Origin: Xylophilus sp. | GTDB lineage: Bacteria; Pseudomonadota; Gammaproteobacteria; Burkholderiales; Burkholderiaceae_C | Reading direction: 5' to 3' | Length of the DNA stretch: 64,000 bases | NCBI GenBank assembly: GCA_009914555.1 | Contig: WNDY01000006.1 | Coordinates: 62,001-126,000, forward strand | Shown here: in pieces, positions 9,650-18,644 of the stretch | Numbering within the stretch: position 1 is the first letter of the stretch | How the letters are laid out: every line of letters starts with the position of its first letter | Translations under genes and position numbers: made by a program | Notes under the pieces: generated by a model | What the model was told of the DNA's origin: nothing | What the model saw: only the letters and a program-made list of their open reading frames with translations | Database searches by the model: none

Positions 9650-11363
9650 CTAGTCCTTCCGCACCTGGATCAGCGCGTGCTCGTTGATGCCGATCACGTT
9701 GAAGAACACCGCGACCAGCCGCTGCACCTGGGCGAACTGGAGGCGCCGGCCTTCGGCCTCGTGGGCGGCGGCCCAGTTGAGGATGGTGCCGGCGGCGGTG
9801 AAGTCGACCCGGGCCAGCCGGCCGCAGTCCACCCGCCAGCCGCCGTGCGGGGCGAGCGCCGCATCCACCGGCGCCAGCGCCGCGCCGGCATCGCCGACCA
9901 GGTGGCCGCTGAGTGCCGGCACCGGCCCGGCCGGGCCGGTCTGTGCGGCCGGCGCGCCCAGCAGGTCGATGTCCCCGGTGCCGCTGGGCACGAAGTCGGC
10001 CGGCAGCGTGCTCACCCCATCCAGCGCCAGGTGGTCGGACTGCTGGAAACGGCAGCGCGGCGGCTGCCAGGGCGGCGGCGAGACTTCGTAGGTGATGCAG
10101 TAGTCGAGCGCAGCCAGGTCGAAGGCCTCCGGCTGCGCGAGCAGGCGCAGCAGTTCCAGCCGCAGCCGCCACCAGCCGGCATCGACGCTGCGGTCGTGCG
10201 ATAGCGTGCGGTCGCGCAGCAGCGACTCCAGCCGCGCCGCGCCCTGGAAGCGCAGGTCCAGGCCCGGAGTGTCGAGCCAGCGGACGAACACGCGCACCAG
10301 CGGCGCCAGCGCCGCCGGGTCGATGGCGGCGAGCGCCTCCCAGTTCAGCTGCACCGGGCCGCCGGCCGTGGGCGCAGCATCGAGCGCGGCGGCCGCCTGC
10401 CCGGTGAGCAGCGGCGGCGCCACCCAGCCGAAGCCGGCCGGCGGCGCCGACGCCCCGGGCTCCGGCGCCTCGCCGAGCAGGTCGGGCAGTGAGAACCACA
10501 GCGGCGCGGAGCGGTCGAACCGCGCCGCATAGTCGAGGGCGGCGTTCTCGAAGGATTCCTGCCAACCGGCGGCGCGGTAGAGGTCGAACAGCACCAGCCA
10601 GGCCTCGGCCTGCCCGTCGCCCTGGCGTTGGTCGCACACGGCCAGCAGGCTGGCCTCGGCGCTGCGAAAGTCGCCGTTGGCGAAGAAGATGGCCGCGTCC
10701 TCGAACTCGGGGTCGTGGCGGAAGCCCTCGGGCTGCGGCGGCGGCAGGGCGTTGAGCGCGGTGTCGCGCAGGTTCGGCGCGAATCCCGACGGACCGCCGG
10801 TCAGGAAGAGCGGCGCGGCATCCGACAGGTGCGACGGCGGCGCCCCCCCGGGGACGGTGGAGGCATAGCCGCCGATGTCTCCCATCGCGACGGTGGACAG
10901 GCCGGCCGGCGCCGTGGGCGCCAGAGCGGCCGCCGGCTGCGGGGGCTGGGCACCCCCCTCGGCGGCCGGTGCGGCGGCACCCGGTGGCGCGCCCTTGGTG
11001 CGCCACCACTGCATCGACATCTGCGCTTCGATCTCGTCGATCTTCTTGAGCGTGACGGCCCGGTCGTCGGTCGGGCGCGAGGCGAGGCTGCTCTGGAAGA
11101 AGGAGGGCCGGCCCTCCGCCTCCTGCTCGGTCGGCGGCGCCGCGGCGCCTCAGCTTGCGCAGGTGGTCGAACTCGCGGCGGCGGACGAAGTCGTTGCGCC
11201 GCTTGCGCTCGATCATCGCCTTGAGCATCTGGCGGCTGTAGGCGCTGTCGCGCTCGCTCTCGGGCTGGTCGAGTTCGGACCAGTTGACCGTCGGGTTCCT
11301 GACGAACCGGACGACCTTGGAGAGCAGGCCGCCCGGCGGCGGCGGGGCCTCTTCCTTGCTCAC
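9650..11363 (-). pseudogene. STAS-domain-like protein interrupted by a frameshift
   Basis: The N-terminal part starts at a GTG at 11363 ([20 protein letters not shown]) and runs about 70 codons to FDHLRKLR. Sense then continues in another frame as [19 protein letters not shown] down to the stop at 9650. The switch lies near 11130-11152, in a GC palindrome rich in GGCGCC, and the downstream frame has a TGA at 11152-11150. The total span of 1714 bp is 3n+1, consistent with one extra base. The last 120 or so residues ([25 protein letters not shown], positions only partly shown elsewhere) resemble an STAS phosphopeptide/nucleotide-binding fold. The middle is Ala/Pro rich and unrecognised. Function unknown; sequencing error or true mutation cannot be separated here. 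Confidence 0.7.
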
Positions 11364-11382
11364 GGGGCCGGCCGGGGACGGT

Positions 11383-12045
11383 TCAGTCGCCGAACATCTT
11401 CTGCTTGAGCTCGCGGCGCTGCTGCGCTTCGAGCGACAGCGTGGCCGTGGGCCGCGCGATCAGGCGGCCCACGCCGATGGGCTCGCCGGTCTCGTCGCAG
11501 TAGCCGTAGTCGCCGGCGTCGATGCGGGCGATCGACTGCTCGATCTTCTTGAGCAGCTTGCGCTCGCGGTCGCGGGTGCGCAGTTCGAGGGCGTGCTCTT
11601 CCTCGATCGTGGCGCGGTCGGCCGGATCGGGCACGACGACGGTGTCCTCGCGCAGGTGCTCGGTGGTCTCGCCGGCGTTGTTGAGCATGTCCTCCTTGAG
11701 CTGCACGAGCTTGCGGCGGAAGAACGCGAGCTGCTTGTCGTTCATGTACTCGCCGTCGGGCATGGCGAGCACTTCGGCGTCGGTCAGCTCTTCGGCGGAC
11801 TTGGTCTTCCAGTTGTTCGCCAGCTTCGGATCTTTCTTGGCTGCCGCGAGGGGGGTGGGCACGGTCGAGGTAGTCATGGTCGGTTTATAGCTGGCTTTGG
11901 GGGAATCGTGGGTTTCCACGGCCGGGGAGGCTGGCAGGACCTGGCGGCGCTCCGGTGCAGGAGCCGGCGCCGCGGGGGCGGAGCCGCTTTTCTTCGCGGC
12001 GGCCGCCGCGCGCGGCGCCTTGGGAGTGCTCGATGAGGCCGTCAC
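11383..12045 (-). CDS. dksA: RNA polymerase-binding factor DksA, cysteine-poor, with N-terminal extension
   Basis: DksA binds the RNA polymerase secondary channel and works with ppGpp to reset transcription in the stringent response. The 220-aa product begins at a GTG (12045) preceded at 8 nt by a strong AAGGAG, which decides the start over the internal ATG at 11877. The first 60 or so residues are a low-complexity Ala/Pro/Lys extension. The coiled-coil with its tip aspartates ([14 protein letters not shown]) is intact. The zinc-finger region reads [20 protein letters not shown], then TATLSLEAQ. Only one of the four canonical cysteines remains, so it probably does not hold zinc. Confidence 0.95.
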   Translation of the reverse strand: MTASSSTPKAPRAAAAAKKSGSAPAAPAPAPERRQVLPASPAVETHDSPKASYKPTMTTSTVPTPLAAAKKDPKLANNWKTKSAEELTDAEVLAMPDGEYMNDKQLAFFRRKLVQLKEDMLNNAGETTEHLREDTVVVPDPADRATIEEEHALELRTRDRERKLLKKIEQSIARIDAGDYGYCDETGEPIGVGRLIARPTATLSLEAQQRRELKQKMFGD

Positions 12046-12101
12046 TTTGCTGTCTCCTTGCAGGAAGGGGCCCGTACCGTGCGTCGCCTGTGCCTCGTCA
12101 G

Positions 12102-12123
12102 CCGGGCGGCGCCTTCCGCCCGG
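12102..12123. other. Perfect 8-bp stem hairpin upstream of dksA
   Basis: CCGGGCGG (12102-12109) and CCGCCCGG (12116-12123) form a perfect GC stem with a 6-nt loop in the dksA leader. There is no T-run on the minus side, so it is not a classical terminator. A role in leader RNA folding is possible. Confidence 0.35.
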
Positions 12124-12145
12124 GGGCGGAATGGATCGGCGCGCG

Positions 12146-12151
12146 ATTGTA
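12146..12151 (-). promoter_or_regulatory. Candidate -10 element of dksA
   Basis: TACAAT on the minus strand, a 5/6 match to the sigma-70 -10 consensus, sits in the 133-bp gap between the CobW gene and dksA, about 100 bp before the dksA GTG. No good -35 is evident, so this rests on one hexamer. Confidence 0.35.
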
Positions 12152-12178
12152 TAGGCAGTGCCCTGTGTTCACACCTGC

Positions 12179-13246
12179 TCAGACCAGGCATTGTTCCAGA
12201 CCCTGCACGAGGATGTCGCGCGGCAGGTCGATGCCGATGAAGACCAGCTTGCTCAGCCGCTCCTCGCCCCCGGCCCAGGCCGGGCCCAGGTCGCTGCCCA
12301 TGAGTTGGTGCACGCCCTGGAAGATGACCTTGCGGTCGGTGCCCTTCATGAACAGCACGCCCTTGTAGCGCAGCATGCGCGGGCCGTAGATATTGACGAT
12401 GGCGCCGAGGAAGTCCTCCAGTTTCGCCGGGTCGAACGCGCGCGGCGAGCGGAAGACGAAGCTCTTGACGTCGTCGTCATGGTGATGGTGGTGGCCATGG
12501 CCTTCGTGGCCATGATCGTGGTCGTGTTGGTGCGACGGGTGGTCGCAATGCTCGCCGTCATGGTGGTGGTGGTCGTGGCCGTGCTCGTCTTCCTGGAGGA
12601 AGTCGGGGTCGATGTCGAGCTTGGCGTTGAGGTTGAAGCCGCGCAGGTCGAACACCTCGGCCAGCGGCACCTCGCCGAAGTGCACGGCCTTGATCGGCGC
12701 GCGCGGGTTCATGTGCTTGAGGCGGTGCGTGAGCGCGTTGGTCTCCTCGGCCGTGACCAGGTCGGTCTTGGACAGGAAGATCTGGTCGGCGAAGCCGACC
12801 TGGCGGCGCGCCTCCTGGCGGTCGTCGAGCTGCTGCTGGGCATGCTTGGCGTCGACCAGCGTGATGATGGAGTCGATGAGGTAGGTCTCGGCGATCTCCT
12901 CGTCCATGAAGAAGGTCTGCACCACCGGACCGGGGTCGGCCAGGCCGGTGGTCTCGATCACGATGCGCTCGAAGTCCAGCAGGTTGCTGCGGCGCTTGGC
13001 GGCCAGCAGCTGCAGCGTCTCGCGCAGGTCCTCGCGGATGGTGCAGCAGATGCAGCCGTTGCTCATCTGGAGGATCTGCTCCTTCGACTCGGTGACGAGG
13101 ATGTCGGTGTCGATGTTCTCCTCGCCGAACTCGTTCTCGATCACGGCGATCTTGCTGCCGTGGCTCTCGGAGAGCACGCGCTTGAGCAGCGTGGTCTTGC
13201 CCGAGCCGAGGAAGCCGGTGAGGATGGTGACGGGAATGAGAGACAT
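12179..13246 (-). CDS. CobW/COG0523-family GTP-binding metallochaperone
   Basis: G3E-family GTPase of the kind that hands Zn2+, Co2+ or similar metals to client proteins. The 355-aa product from the ATG at 13246 (MSLIPVTILTGFLGSGKTTL) has Walker A at residues 11-19 and the metal-binding CxCC motif at C65-C67-C68 (NGCICCT). The Mg2+ site is ETTGLADP, followed by the SKTDLV guanine motif. A very His-rich linker (about residues 245-282) precedes the CobW C-terminal domain. Such a linker points to zinc or another soft metal. It lies directly upstream of dksA on the same strand. The open frame upstream of 13246 is Pro-rich and not like the family. Confidence 0.93.
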   Translation of the reverse strand: MSLIPVTILTGFLGSGKTTLLKRVLSESHGSKIAVIENEFGEENIDTDILVTESKEQILQMSNGCICCTIREDLRETLQLLAAKRRSNLLDFERIVIETTGLADPGPVVQTFFMDEEIAETYLIDSIITLVDAKHAQQQLDDRQEARRQVGFADQIFLSKTDLVTAEETNALTHRLKHMNPRAPIKAVHFGEVPLAEVFDLRGFNLNAKLDIDPDFLQEDEHGHDHHHHDGEHCDHPSHQHDHDHGHEGHGHHHHHDDDVKSFVFRSPRAFDPAKLEDFLGAIVNIYGPRMLRYKGVLFMKGTDRKVIFQGVHQLMGSDLGPAWAGGEERLSKLVFIGIDLPRDILVQGLEQCLV

Positions 13247-13311
13247 GGGCGGCTGCCTTGACGTGGCGTCGATGGGCGCCGGCGACGAAAGCGGGCGCGG
13301 CCGGCACGGGT

Positions 13312-13322
13312 GGGGGGGGGGG
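13312..13322. repeat. Homopolymeric tract of 11 G
   Basis: Eleven consecutive G on the plus strand lie in the 298-bp gap (13247-13544) between the divergent CobW and diguanylate cyclase genes. Tracts this long can slip during replication. I see no other recognisable feature in this gap beyond GC-rich leader DNA. Confidence 0.9.
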
Positions 13323-13544
13323 TGGAATGCGCGAACGCGGGGAAGAACCGCGAATCCGGGGAGTTTAGCGGCGAAATCGCGCCCCGGCATCCGCGCCGCA
13401 AGTGGGGTCATTCGCTATCGGATCGATAGCAGCCTGCACCCCTGCCACGCCATTTTTCATGGGGCCGGACACGGTATCCGGCTGCCGGCTGAGCTACATT
13501 TCGTATCCACTGCTGCGCCGTCTGCCGCCCGCCCCGGACACTCG

Positions 13545-15311
13545 ATGGAATACCGTCTCACCGCCACGCTGCTGGACACCCTGGGCATCGCCATGTGCGT
13601 CTTCGACGCCGGGGACCGCACCGTTTTCTGGAACGAAACCTTCCTGCGCTTCTTCCCCGAGCACGACGGCTTCGTGCACGCGGGCGAGCCCTACGCCGAG
13701 AACCTGCGGCGCTTCTACCGCTGCCGCCTGCCGCCCGAGGAGCAGGCCAACATCGAGCGCTACGTGGCCGACGGCGTGTTCCGCCACCGCAACCAGACCC
13801 GGCCCTACGTGTTCCAGCACCGCGGCCGCTGGTTCCGCGTCACTTCGGCGCCCGGAGCCGACGGCGGGCGGCTGCGCATCTGGCTGAACCTGTCCACCTC
13901 CGAGGTCTGGCAGAACGACGACCGCCCGCCCGAGGCGGTGCTGCGCGACCTGCACGACCCGGCCACCGCCGACATGCTGGAGAACGTGGGCGAAGGTGTC
14001 TGCGTGCTCGGGCCGGACGACCGCATCGTCGCGGCCAACGACCGCTTCCTGCGCATGTACGGCCTGCCGCACAAGGAAGCGGCGCTCGGCCGCAGCTTCG
14101 CCGAGATCGTTCGCGCGCTGTGGGACGCGCCCGCCGCCGCGGAAGAGCGCACGCAGTTCGCCGACGACGTGCAGGCCGCGCTGGTCGATGGTGCCGCCTT
14201 CGTCGGCGCCCCTTTCGTCGTGCCGCTGCCCGGACCGCACTGGATCCGCGTGGCGGTCAACCGCACCGCCGGCGGCCAGAGCTACGCCATCCATGCCGAC
14301 ATCACCGCCACCAAGCGGCAGGAGCAGGAGCTGCGCGAAGCCGAGCGCCACGCCCGCGACCTGGCCGAGCAGCTGCGCGCCGAGACGCGGCGGCTGGAGG
14401 CCAGCGAGCACCGGGTGCGCACCACCTTCACCGAATCCGGCATCGCCTCGCTGGTCGCGCAGCCGGACGGTACGCTGGTGGACGCGAACCTGGCGCTGGC
14501 GCGCCTGCTGGGCTGCACCGCCGCCGGCCTGGTCGGCCGCAACCTGGCCGACTTCATTCCGGACGAGGCGGCGGCGCGGACCCGCAGCTTCGCCGCGGCG
14601 CAGGCGGCGGCCGGCCCGTCGCGCGTCTTCGATGCCGAGGTGGTCTTCCGCCGCGTCGACGGCAGCCACGGCGTGGCCCAGTTCTTCTATGCGCCCGTGC
14701 TCGACGGCGAAGGCCGCTGCATGCACCTGGTCGGCCACCTGCTCGACATCACCCAGCGCAAGGCCGACGAGACCGCCAACGCCCGCGCGGTGCAGGTGCT
14801 ACGGGAGGAGGCCCTGCACGACGGCCTGACCGGGCTGCGCAACCGCCGCAGCATCGAGGCAGAACTCGACGCCCTGGCCACCCGCGGCGGCGCGCATGCG
14901 CTGCTGTTCATCGACCTCGATGGCTTCAAGGCCGTCAACGACGCCGCCGGACACGCCGCCGGCGACGACATCCTGCGCCAGGTGGCGCTCACACTGCGCG
15001 GCGCCACCCCGGACGGCGGGACGCTGGCCCGGCTGGGCGGCGACGAATTCGTGGTGCTGCTGCGCGACTGCGCCAGGGCGGATGCGGCGGCCGTGGCCGC
15101 GGCCATCGTGCGCACCGTCACAGCGCAGCCCTATGCGTTCGAGCGCCGCACCTTCCACGTGGGCGCCAGCGTCGGCGTGCGGGCCTTCCGCACGCCCGCC
15201 GCCGCGCCCGGCGTCTTCATGGGCGATGCGGATGCGGCCTGCTACGCGGCCAAGCGGCATGGCCGCGGACGGGTCGAATTCCACGGGGCCTATCCCATAC
15301 CCCCAGGGTGA
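13545..15311 (+). CDS. PAS-PAS-PAS-GGDEF diguanylate cyclase
   Basis: Predicted cytoplasmic enzyme making cyclic di-GMP. The 588-aa protein starts MEYRLTATLLDTLGIAMCVF. Two PAS-like domains span about 1-115 and 140-255. A coiled-coil linker (about 255-285, RQEQELREAERHARDLAEQL) leads to a third PAS domain ending DITQRKADE near 410. The GGDEF domain follows with LHDGLTGLRNRRSIEAEL and an intact GGDEF at 498-502, so catalysis is expected. No RxxD inhibitory site precedes it. No transmembrane segment is visible, so sensing is probably intracellular (redox, gas or ligand). The last codons are built from an ATACCCCC motif. It is divergent from the CobW gene. Confidence 0.93.
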   Translation: MEYRLTATLLDTLGIAMCVFDAGDRTVFWNETFLRFFPEHDGFVHAGEPYAENLRRFYRCRLPPEEQANIERYVADGVFRHRNQTRPYVFQHRGRWFRVTSAPGADGGRLRIWLNLSTSEVWQNDDRPPEAVLRDLHDPATADMLENVGEGVCVLGPDDRIVAANDRFLRMYGLPHKEAALGRSFAEIVRALWDAPAAAEERTQFADDVQAALVDGAAFVGAPFVVPLPGPHWIRVAVNRTAGGQSYAIHADITATKRQEQELREAERHARDLAEQLRAETRRLEASEHRVRTTFTESGIASLVAQPDGTLVDANLALARLLGCTAAGLVGRNLADFIPDEAAARTRSFAAAQAAAGPSRVFDAEVVFRRVDGSHGVAQFFYAPVLDGEGRCMHLVGHLLDITQRKADETANARAVQVLREEALHDGLTGLRNRRSIEAELDALATRGGAHALLFIDLDGFKAVNDAAGHAAGDDILRQVALTLRGATPDGGTLARLGGDEFVVLLRDCARADAAAVAAAIVRTVTAQPYAFERRTFHVGASVGVRAFRTPAAAPGVFMGDADAACYAAKRHGRGRVEFHGAYPIPPG

Positions 15312-15378
15312 CCAGCGTAGAGCCTGCCAACTGAGCGCGCCAGCCGAATATACCCCTTCTCAGCGGTTCTACCCCCTG
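15295..15378. repeat. Cluster of dispersed ATACCCC motifs after the GGDEF gene
   Basis: CCATACCCCCAGGGTGA covers the stop codon of the GGDEF gene (15295-15311). ATATACCCCTTCT starts at 15348, and a weaker TTCTACCCCCTGCG starts at 15367, beside the end of the TonB-receptor relic. Confidence 0.5.
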
Positions 15379-15927
15379 CGCTTGTACCGCCCCTTACCTC
15401 CGGCGGGACGGCTGAATTCGGGGCGTGCGACGAAGACCGGCGAAGCGATGTTGGAAACATAAGGCCCGAGCCTCAGCAGGGTCAGGTCCGTCTCCCCTTC
15501 GAAGCGCGACGCGCCGAACGACACCGCGTGGCGCACCGCTCCGGTCGTCAGGTGCCCCGCAGACTGATCTGCTGCGTGTCCGAATCGTTGTACTGCGGCG
15601 GCGGCGGAGACTGTCCAGACCTCGTTCAAGTCCACTTCGCCGTGCAGCGCATAGCAGGTGTCCCGGATATCGGCAAACGGCCAGGGCTGACAGCCGCACC
15701 CGCTCGCCCTGGTAGTCCGGCCCGAGCACGGCCGCGCCCAGTTCCTGGGACTGGCGCTTCACGGCGGTGTCGCCGTTGCGGCAGGTGCCGTTGAAGCGCA
15801 CGCCGAACTGTCGGTCCTCGCCGAAGCGCCGGCCCAGGTCGATGCCCGCGCCCGGCTGCGACCGCCCGGCATAGCCCGCCGTCACGCCGGTGGCGGGCTC
15901 ATTCGCCGCGCGCTTGGGGCCTGTCAT
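15369..15927 (-). pseudogene. Degraded TonB-dependent siderophore receptor fragment
   Basis: Two pieces of an outer-membrane TonB-dependent receptor remain in different frames. The first, from 15927, reads GAGIDLGRRFGEDRQFGVRF then RNGDTAVKRQSQELGAAVLG and QGERVRLSA, typical of the plug/barrel junction. The second, ending near 15369, contains EVDLNEVWTV, LTTGAVRHAVSFGASRFEGE and NIASPVFVARPEFSRP, typical of mid-barrel strands. A receptor is normally 700-800 aa. Here only about 190 aa survive, with a frameshift and apparent internal deletions, and no signal peptide or C-terminal strand. It is flanked on both sides by ATACCCC-type motifs. Family call rests on remembered conserved strings; no alignment was run. 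Confidence 0.65.
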
Positions 15928-15953
15928 GACGCGCGCATGAAGGGCGGTAGGCG

Positions 15954-15963
15954 GTATACCCTG
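15954..15963. repeat. ATACCCC motif at the rlmI 3' end
   Basis: GGTATACCCT lies 1 bp beyond the rlmI stop codon (TAG at 15967-15965). It is another copy of the dispersed motif at a gene end. Confidence 0.5.
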
Positions 15964-15964
15964 G

Positions 15965-17146
15965 CTATTTGCGCAGAACGACGAGCCCCTTGAGGTATTC
16001 GCCTTCGGGGAATTCCAGCGTTACCGGATGGTCCGGCGCGCCGGCCAGGCGTTCGAGAATGTAGCCGTCCACGCCCGCGTCGGCGCCGGCGGAGGCGACG
16101 ATCTTGTGGAACAGTTCGGCGCCCACGCCGCCCGAGCACGAGAAGGTGAACAGCACGCCGCCGGGCTCCAGCAGCTGCAGCGCGAGGCGGTTGATGTCCT
16201 TGTAGGCCCGCGAGGCACGCTCGACCTGGGCCGTGGTGGGCGCGAACTTCGGCGGATCCAGCACGATGGCGTCGAAGCGCCGTCCTTCCTTGAGGAAGCG
16301 GCGCAGCGAGGCGTTGACGTCGGCATCGACGAATTCGGCGCGCGCCGCGTCGCAACCGTTGAGCGCCACATGCACCGCGGCACGCTCCAGCGCCGGGCCG
16401 GAGGAGTCGATCGACACGACCTGCTGCGCCCCGCCTGCCAGCGCCGCGACGCTGAAGCCGCCGGTGTAGCTGAAGCAGTTCAACACCCGCTTCAGGCCCA
16501 GCCGGCGCACCGTCTCGGCGAAGCGGCCGCGGCTGTCACGCTGGTCGAGGTAGTAGCCGGTCTTGTGGCCTTCGGCCACGTCGAGCGTGAGCTGCCAGCC
16601 GTGTTCGCGGATGGTGTGCTCGGTCGCACCGTCGCCGCGCAGCCAGCCGGTGACCTCGGGCAGGCCTTCGAGCTGGCGCACGCTGGCGTCCGAGCGCTCG
16701 TAGAGGCGCGCGAGGCCGGTGGCCACGAGCAGCGCATCGGCGATCGGCGCCTTCCAGCGCTCCACGCCGGCGCTGCCGAACTGCGCGACCAGCGTGTCGC
16801 CGTAGCGGTCCACCACCAGGCCCGGCAGGCCGTCGGATTCGCCGTGGACCAGGCGGATGCCGTCGCTGTCGATCGCGAGCCGCGTGCGCAGCGCCACGGC
16901 ACGCTCGATGCGGCGGGCGAAGAAGGCGGCGTCGATGCGTTCCGCTTCGTCGAAGCTCTAGGCGCGCGCGCGGATGCGCGAACTGGGGCTGAACGCGGCC
17001 CAGGCCAGGAAGGCGCCTTCGGCCGATTCCACCCGCACCGTCTCGCCGCTGTCGCCGCCGCCCTTGGCGATCGCCGATTCGAAGATCCAGGGATGGCGCC
17101 GCAGCAGCGAACGGTCGCGCCCGGGGCGCAGGCGGAGGGTTTTCAT
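15965..17146 (-). pseudogene. rlmI: 23S rRNA (cytosine1962-C5)-methyltransferase RlmI with in-frame TAG at codon 63
   Basis: SAM-dependent rRNA methyltransferase with an N-terminal PUA domain. From the ATG at 17146 (MKTLRLRPGRDRSLLRRHPW) the frame is uninterrupted for 394 codons, matching the usual length near 396 aa, except for a TAG at 16960-16958 (codon 63). The amber sits in SSRIRARA-TAG-SFDEAERIDA, where relatives have Trp, so a single TGG to TAG change explains it. Downstream everything looks functional: HKTGYYLDQRDSRGRF, NCFSYTGGFSVAALAGGA, and the catalytic region VLDPPKF and FTFSCSG. Either a real nonsense mutation, a read error, or suppression. Internal restart at 16897 would lose most of the PUA domain. 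Confidence 0.85.
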
Positions 17147-17153
17147 GGGGCGC

Positions 17154-17159
17154 ATTGTC
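17154..17159 (-). promoter_or_regulatory. -10 element giving a leaderless rlmI start
   Basis: GACAAT on the minus strand is followed by exactly 7 nt and then the rlmI ATG at 17146. Standard -10 to +1 spacing would put the first transcribed base on the A of ATG. No Shine-Dalgarno sequence is present. Confidence 0.45.
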
Positions 17160-17175
17160 GCTGCGCGGCACAGCC

Positions 17176-17610
17176 TCAACCGGGCGCGGCGCGGTGCCAG
17201 TCTTCCAGCCGCAGGCCGGAGATGCCGCCGAAGTCCCTGGTGTTGCGGGTCACGAGCGTGAGGCCCTGGGCGATCGCGATTGCCGCGATCTGGCCGTCGG
17301 CGAACGGCAGCGGGTGGCCGCTGCGCTCTCGCTCGGCCCGGATCTCGGCATGGATGCGCGCGGCCGCGCCGTCGTAGGGCACGAGCGGCAGCAGGGCCAG
17401 CACGTCGTGCAGATAGCTGCCGATCAGGTCCCTCCGGCGCCCGGCCGGCATGCGCAGCCACCCGTAGCGCAGCTCATGCCAGACCGTTGCGGCCAGGGCG
17501 AGCGTTGCCTCGTTGCGCTGCAGCGACCCGATGACGCCGGCATCCGGCACGGGCCGCATGGCTTCAGACCAGACATTGCTGTCGGGCAGCCAGGCCGGCA
17601 CGCTCACCAC
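17176..17610 (-). CDS. PIN-domain toxin, VapC type
   Basis: Predicted ribonuclease toxin. The 144-aa product has the PIN acidic residues: Asp in LPDSNVWSE near the N-terminus, Glu in VWHELRYG, and Asp in PFADGQIAAIA. It also has the LTLVTRNTRDFGGI ending typical of VapC proteins. Two GTG starts are possible. GTG at 17607 overlaps the antitoxin stop as GTGA; GTG at 17610 is one codon earlier. Overlap with the antitoxin gene indicates translational coupling. Confidence 0.88.
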   Translation of the reverse strand: MVSVPAWLPDSNVWSEAMRPVPDAGVIGSLQRNEATLALAATVWHELRYGWLRMPAGRRRDLIGSYLHDVLALLPLVPYDGAAARIHAEIRAERERSGHPLPFADGQIAAIAIAQGLTLVTRNTRDFGGISGLRLEDWHRAAPG

Positions 17611-17888
17611 CGGAAGTCGCGGCCCGGGTCGGTATCGCGCACACCGTCGAGCCAGTCGGCGTCGTCGCCGCCTTCGGCCAGCGCATCGGCATGGATCGCA
17701 CGCCAGGCCTCGAGCCGGCTGGCGCCACCGGCGGGCACGCTACGCAGCCGCTCGAACTGCGCGATCGACATCACGACCGCCACCGGCTCGCCGCGGCGGG
17801 AGATGAAGGCCGGCTCGTCCAGCTGCTCGACGCGGCGCAGCGTGTCGGCCAGATGCGCGCGGGCCTCGGAGAACGGAATGGTCTGCAT
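17604..17888 (-). CDS. Phd/YefM-family antitoxin
   Basis: Antidote and DNA-binding partner of the adjacent PIN toxin. The 94-aa product from the ATG at 17888 (MQTIPFSEARAHLADTLRRV) carries the Phd/YefM pattern EPAFISRRGEPVAVVMS. A variable acidic C-terminal tail would neutralise the toxin. GGAGG lies about 5 nt upstream, which favours this ATG over the one at 17918. That upstream ATG lies within the operator region. Confidence 0.88.
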   Translation of the reverse strand: MQTIPFSEARAHLADTLRRVEQLDEPAFISRRGEPVAVVMSIAQFERLRSVPAGGASRLEAWRAIHADALAEGGDDADWLDGVRDTDPGRDFRW

Positions 17889-17907
17889 GGGGCCTCCGGC
17901 AAGAAAA

Positions 17908-17924
17908 GTACAAGTCAATTGTAC
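17908..17924. promoter_or_regulatory. Palindromic operator of the toxin-antitoxin pair
   Basis: GTACAA-5 bp-TTGTAC is a perfect 6-bp inverted repeat 19 bp upstream of the antitoxin start, in a locally AT-rich patch. On the minus strand it includes TACAAT, a good -10 hexamer, so bound antitoxin would cover the promoter, as usual for Phd/YefM autorepression. Confidence 0.6.
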
Positions 17925-17945
17925 ATTTCCCGACCCATGGCACCA

Positions 17946-18643
<698 letters not shown>

Positions 18644-18644
<1 letters not shown>

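Noticed and set aside
8973..11363. Continuous frame joining the STAS-like N-terminus to hslV as one 796-aa protein
   Set aside because: The middle is Arg/Pro/Gly-rich nonsense, the real STAS-like continuation is in another frame, and hslV has its own start at 9521.
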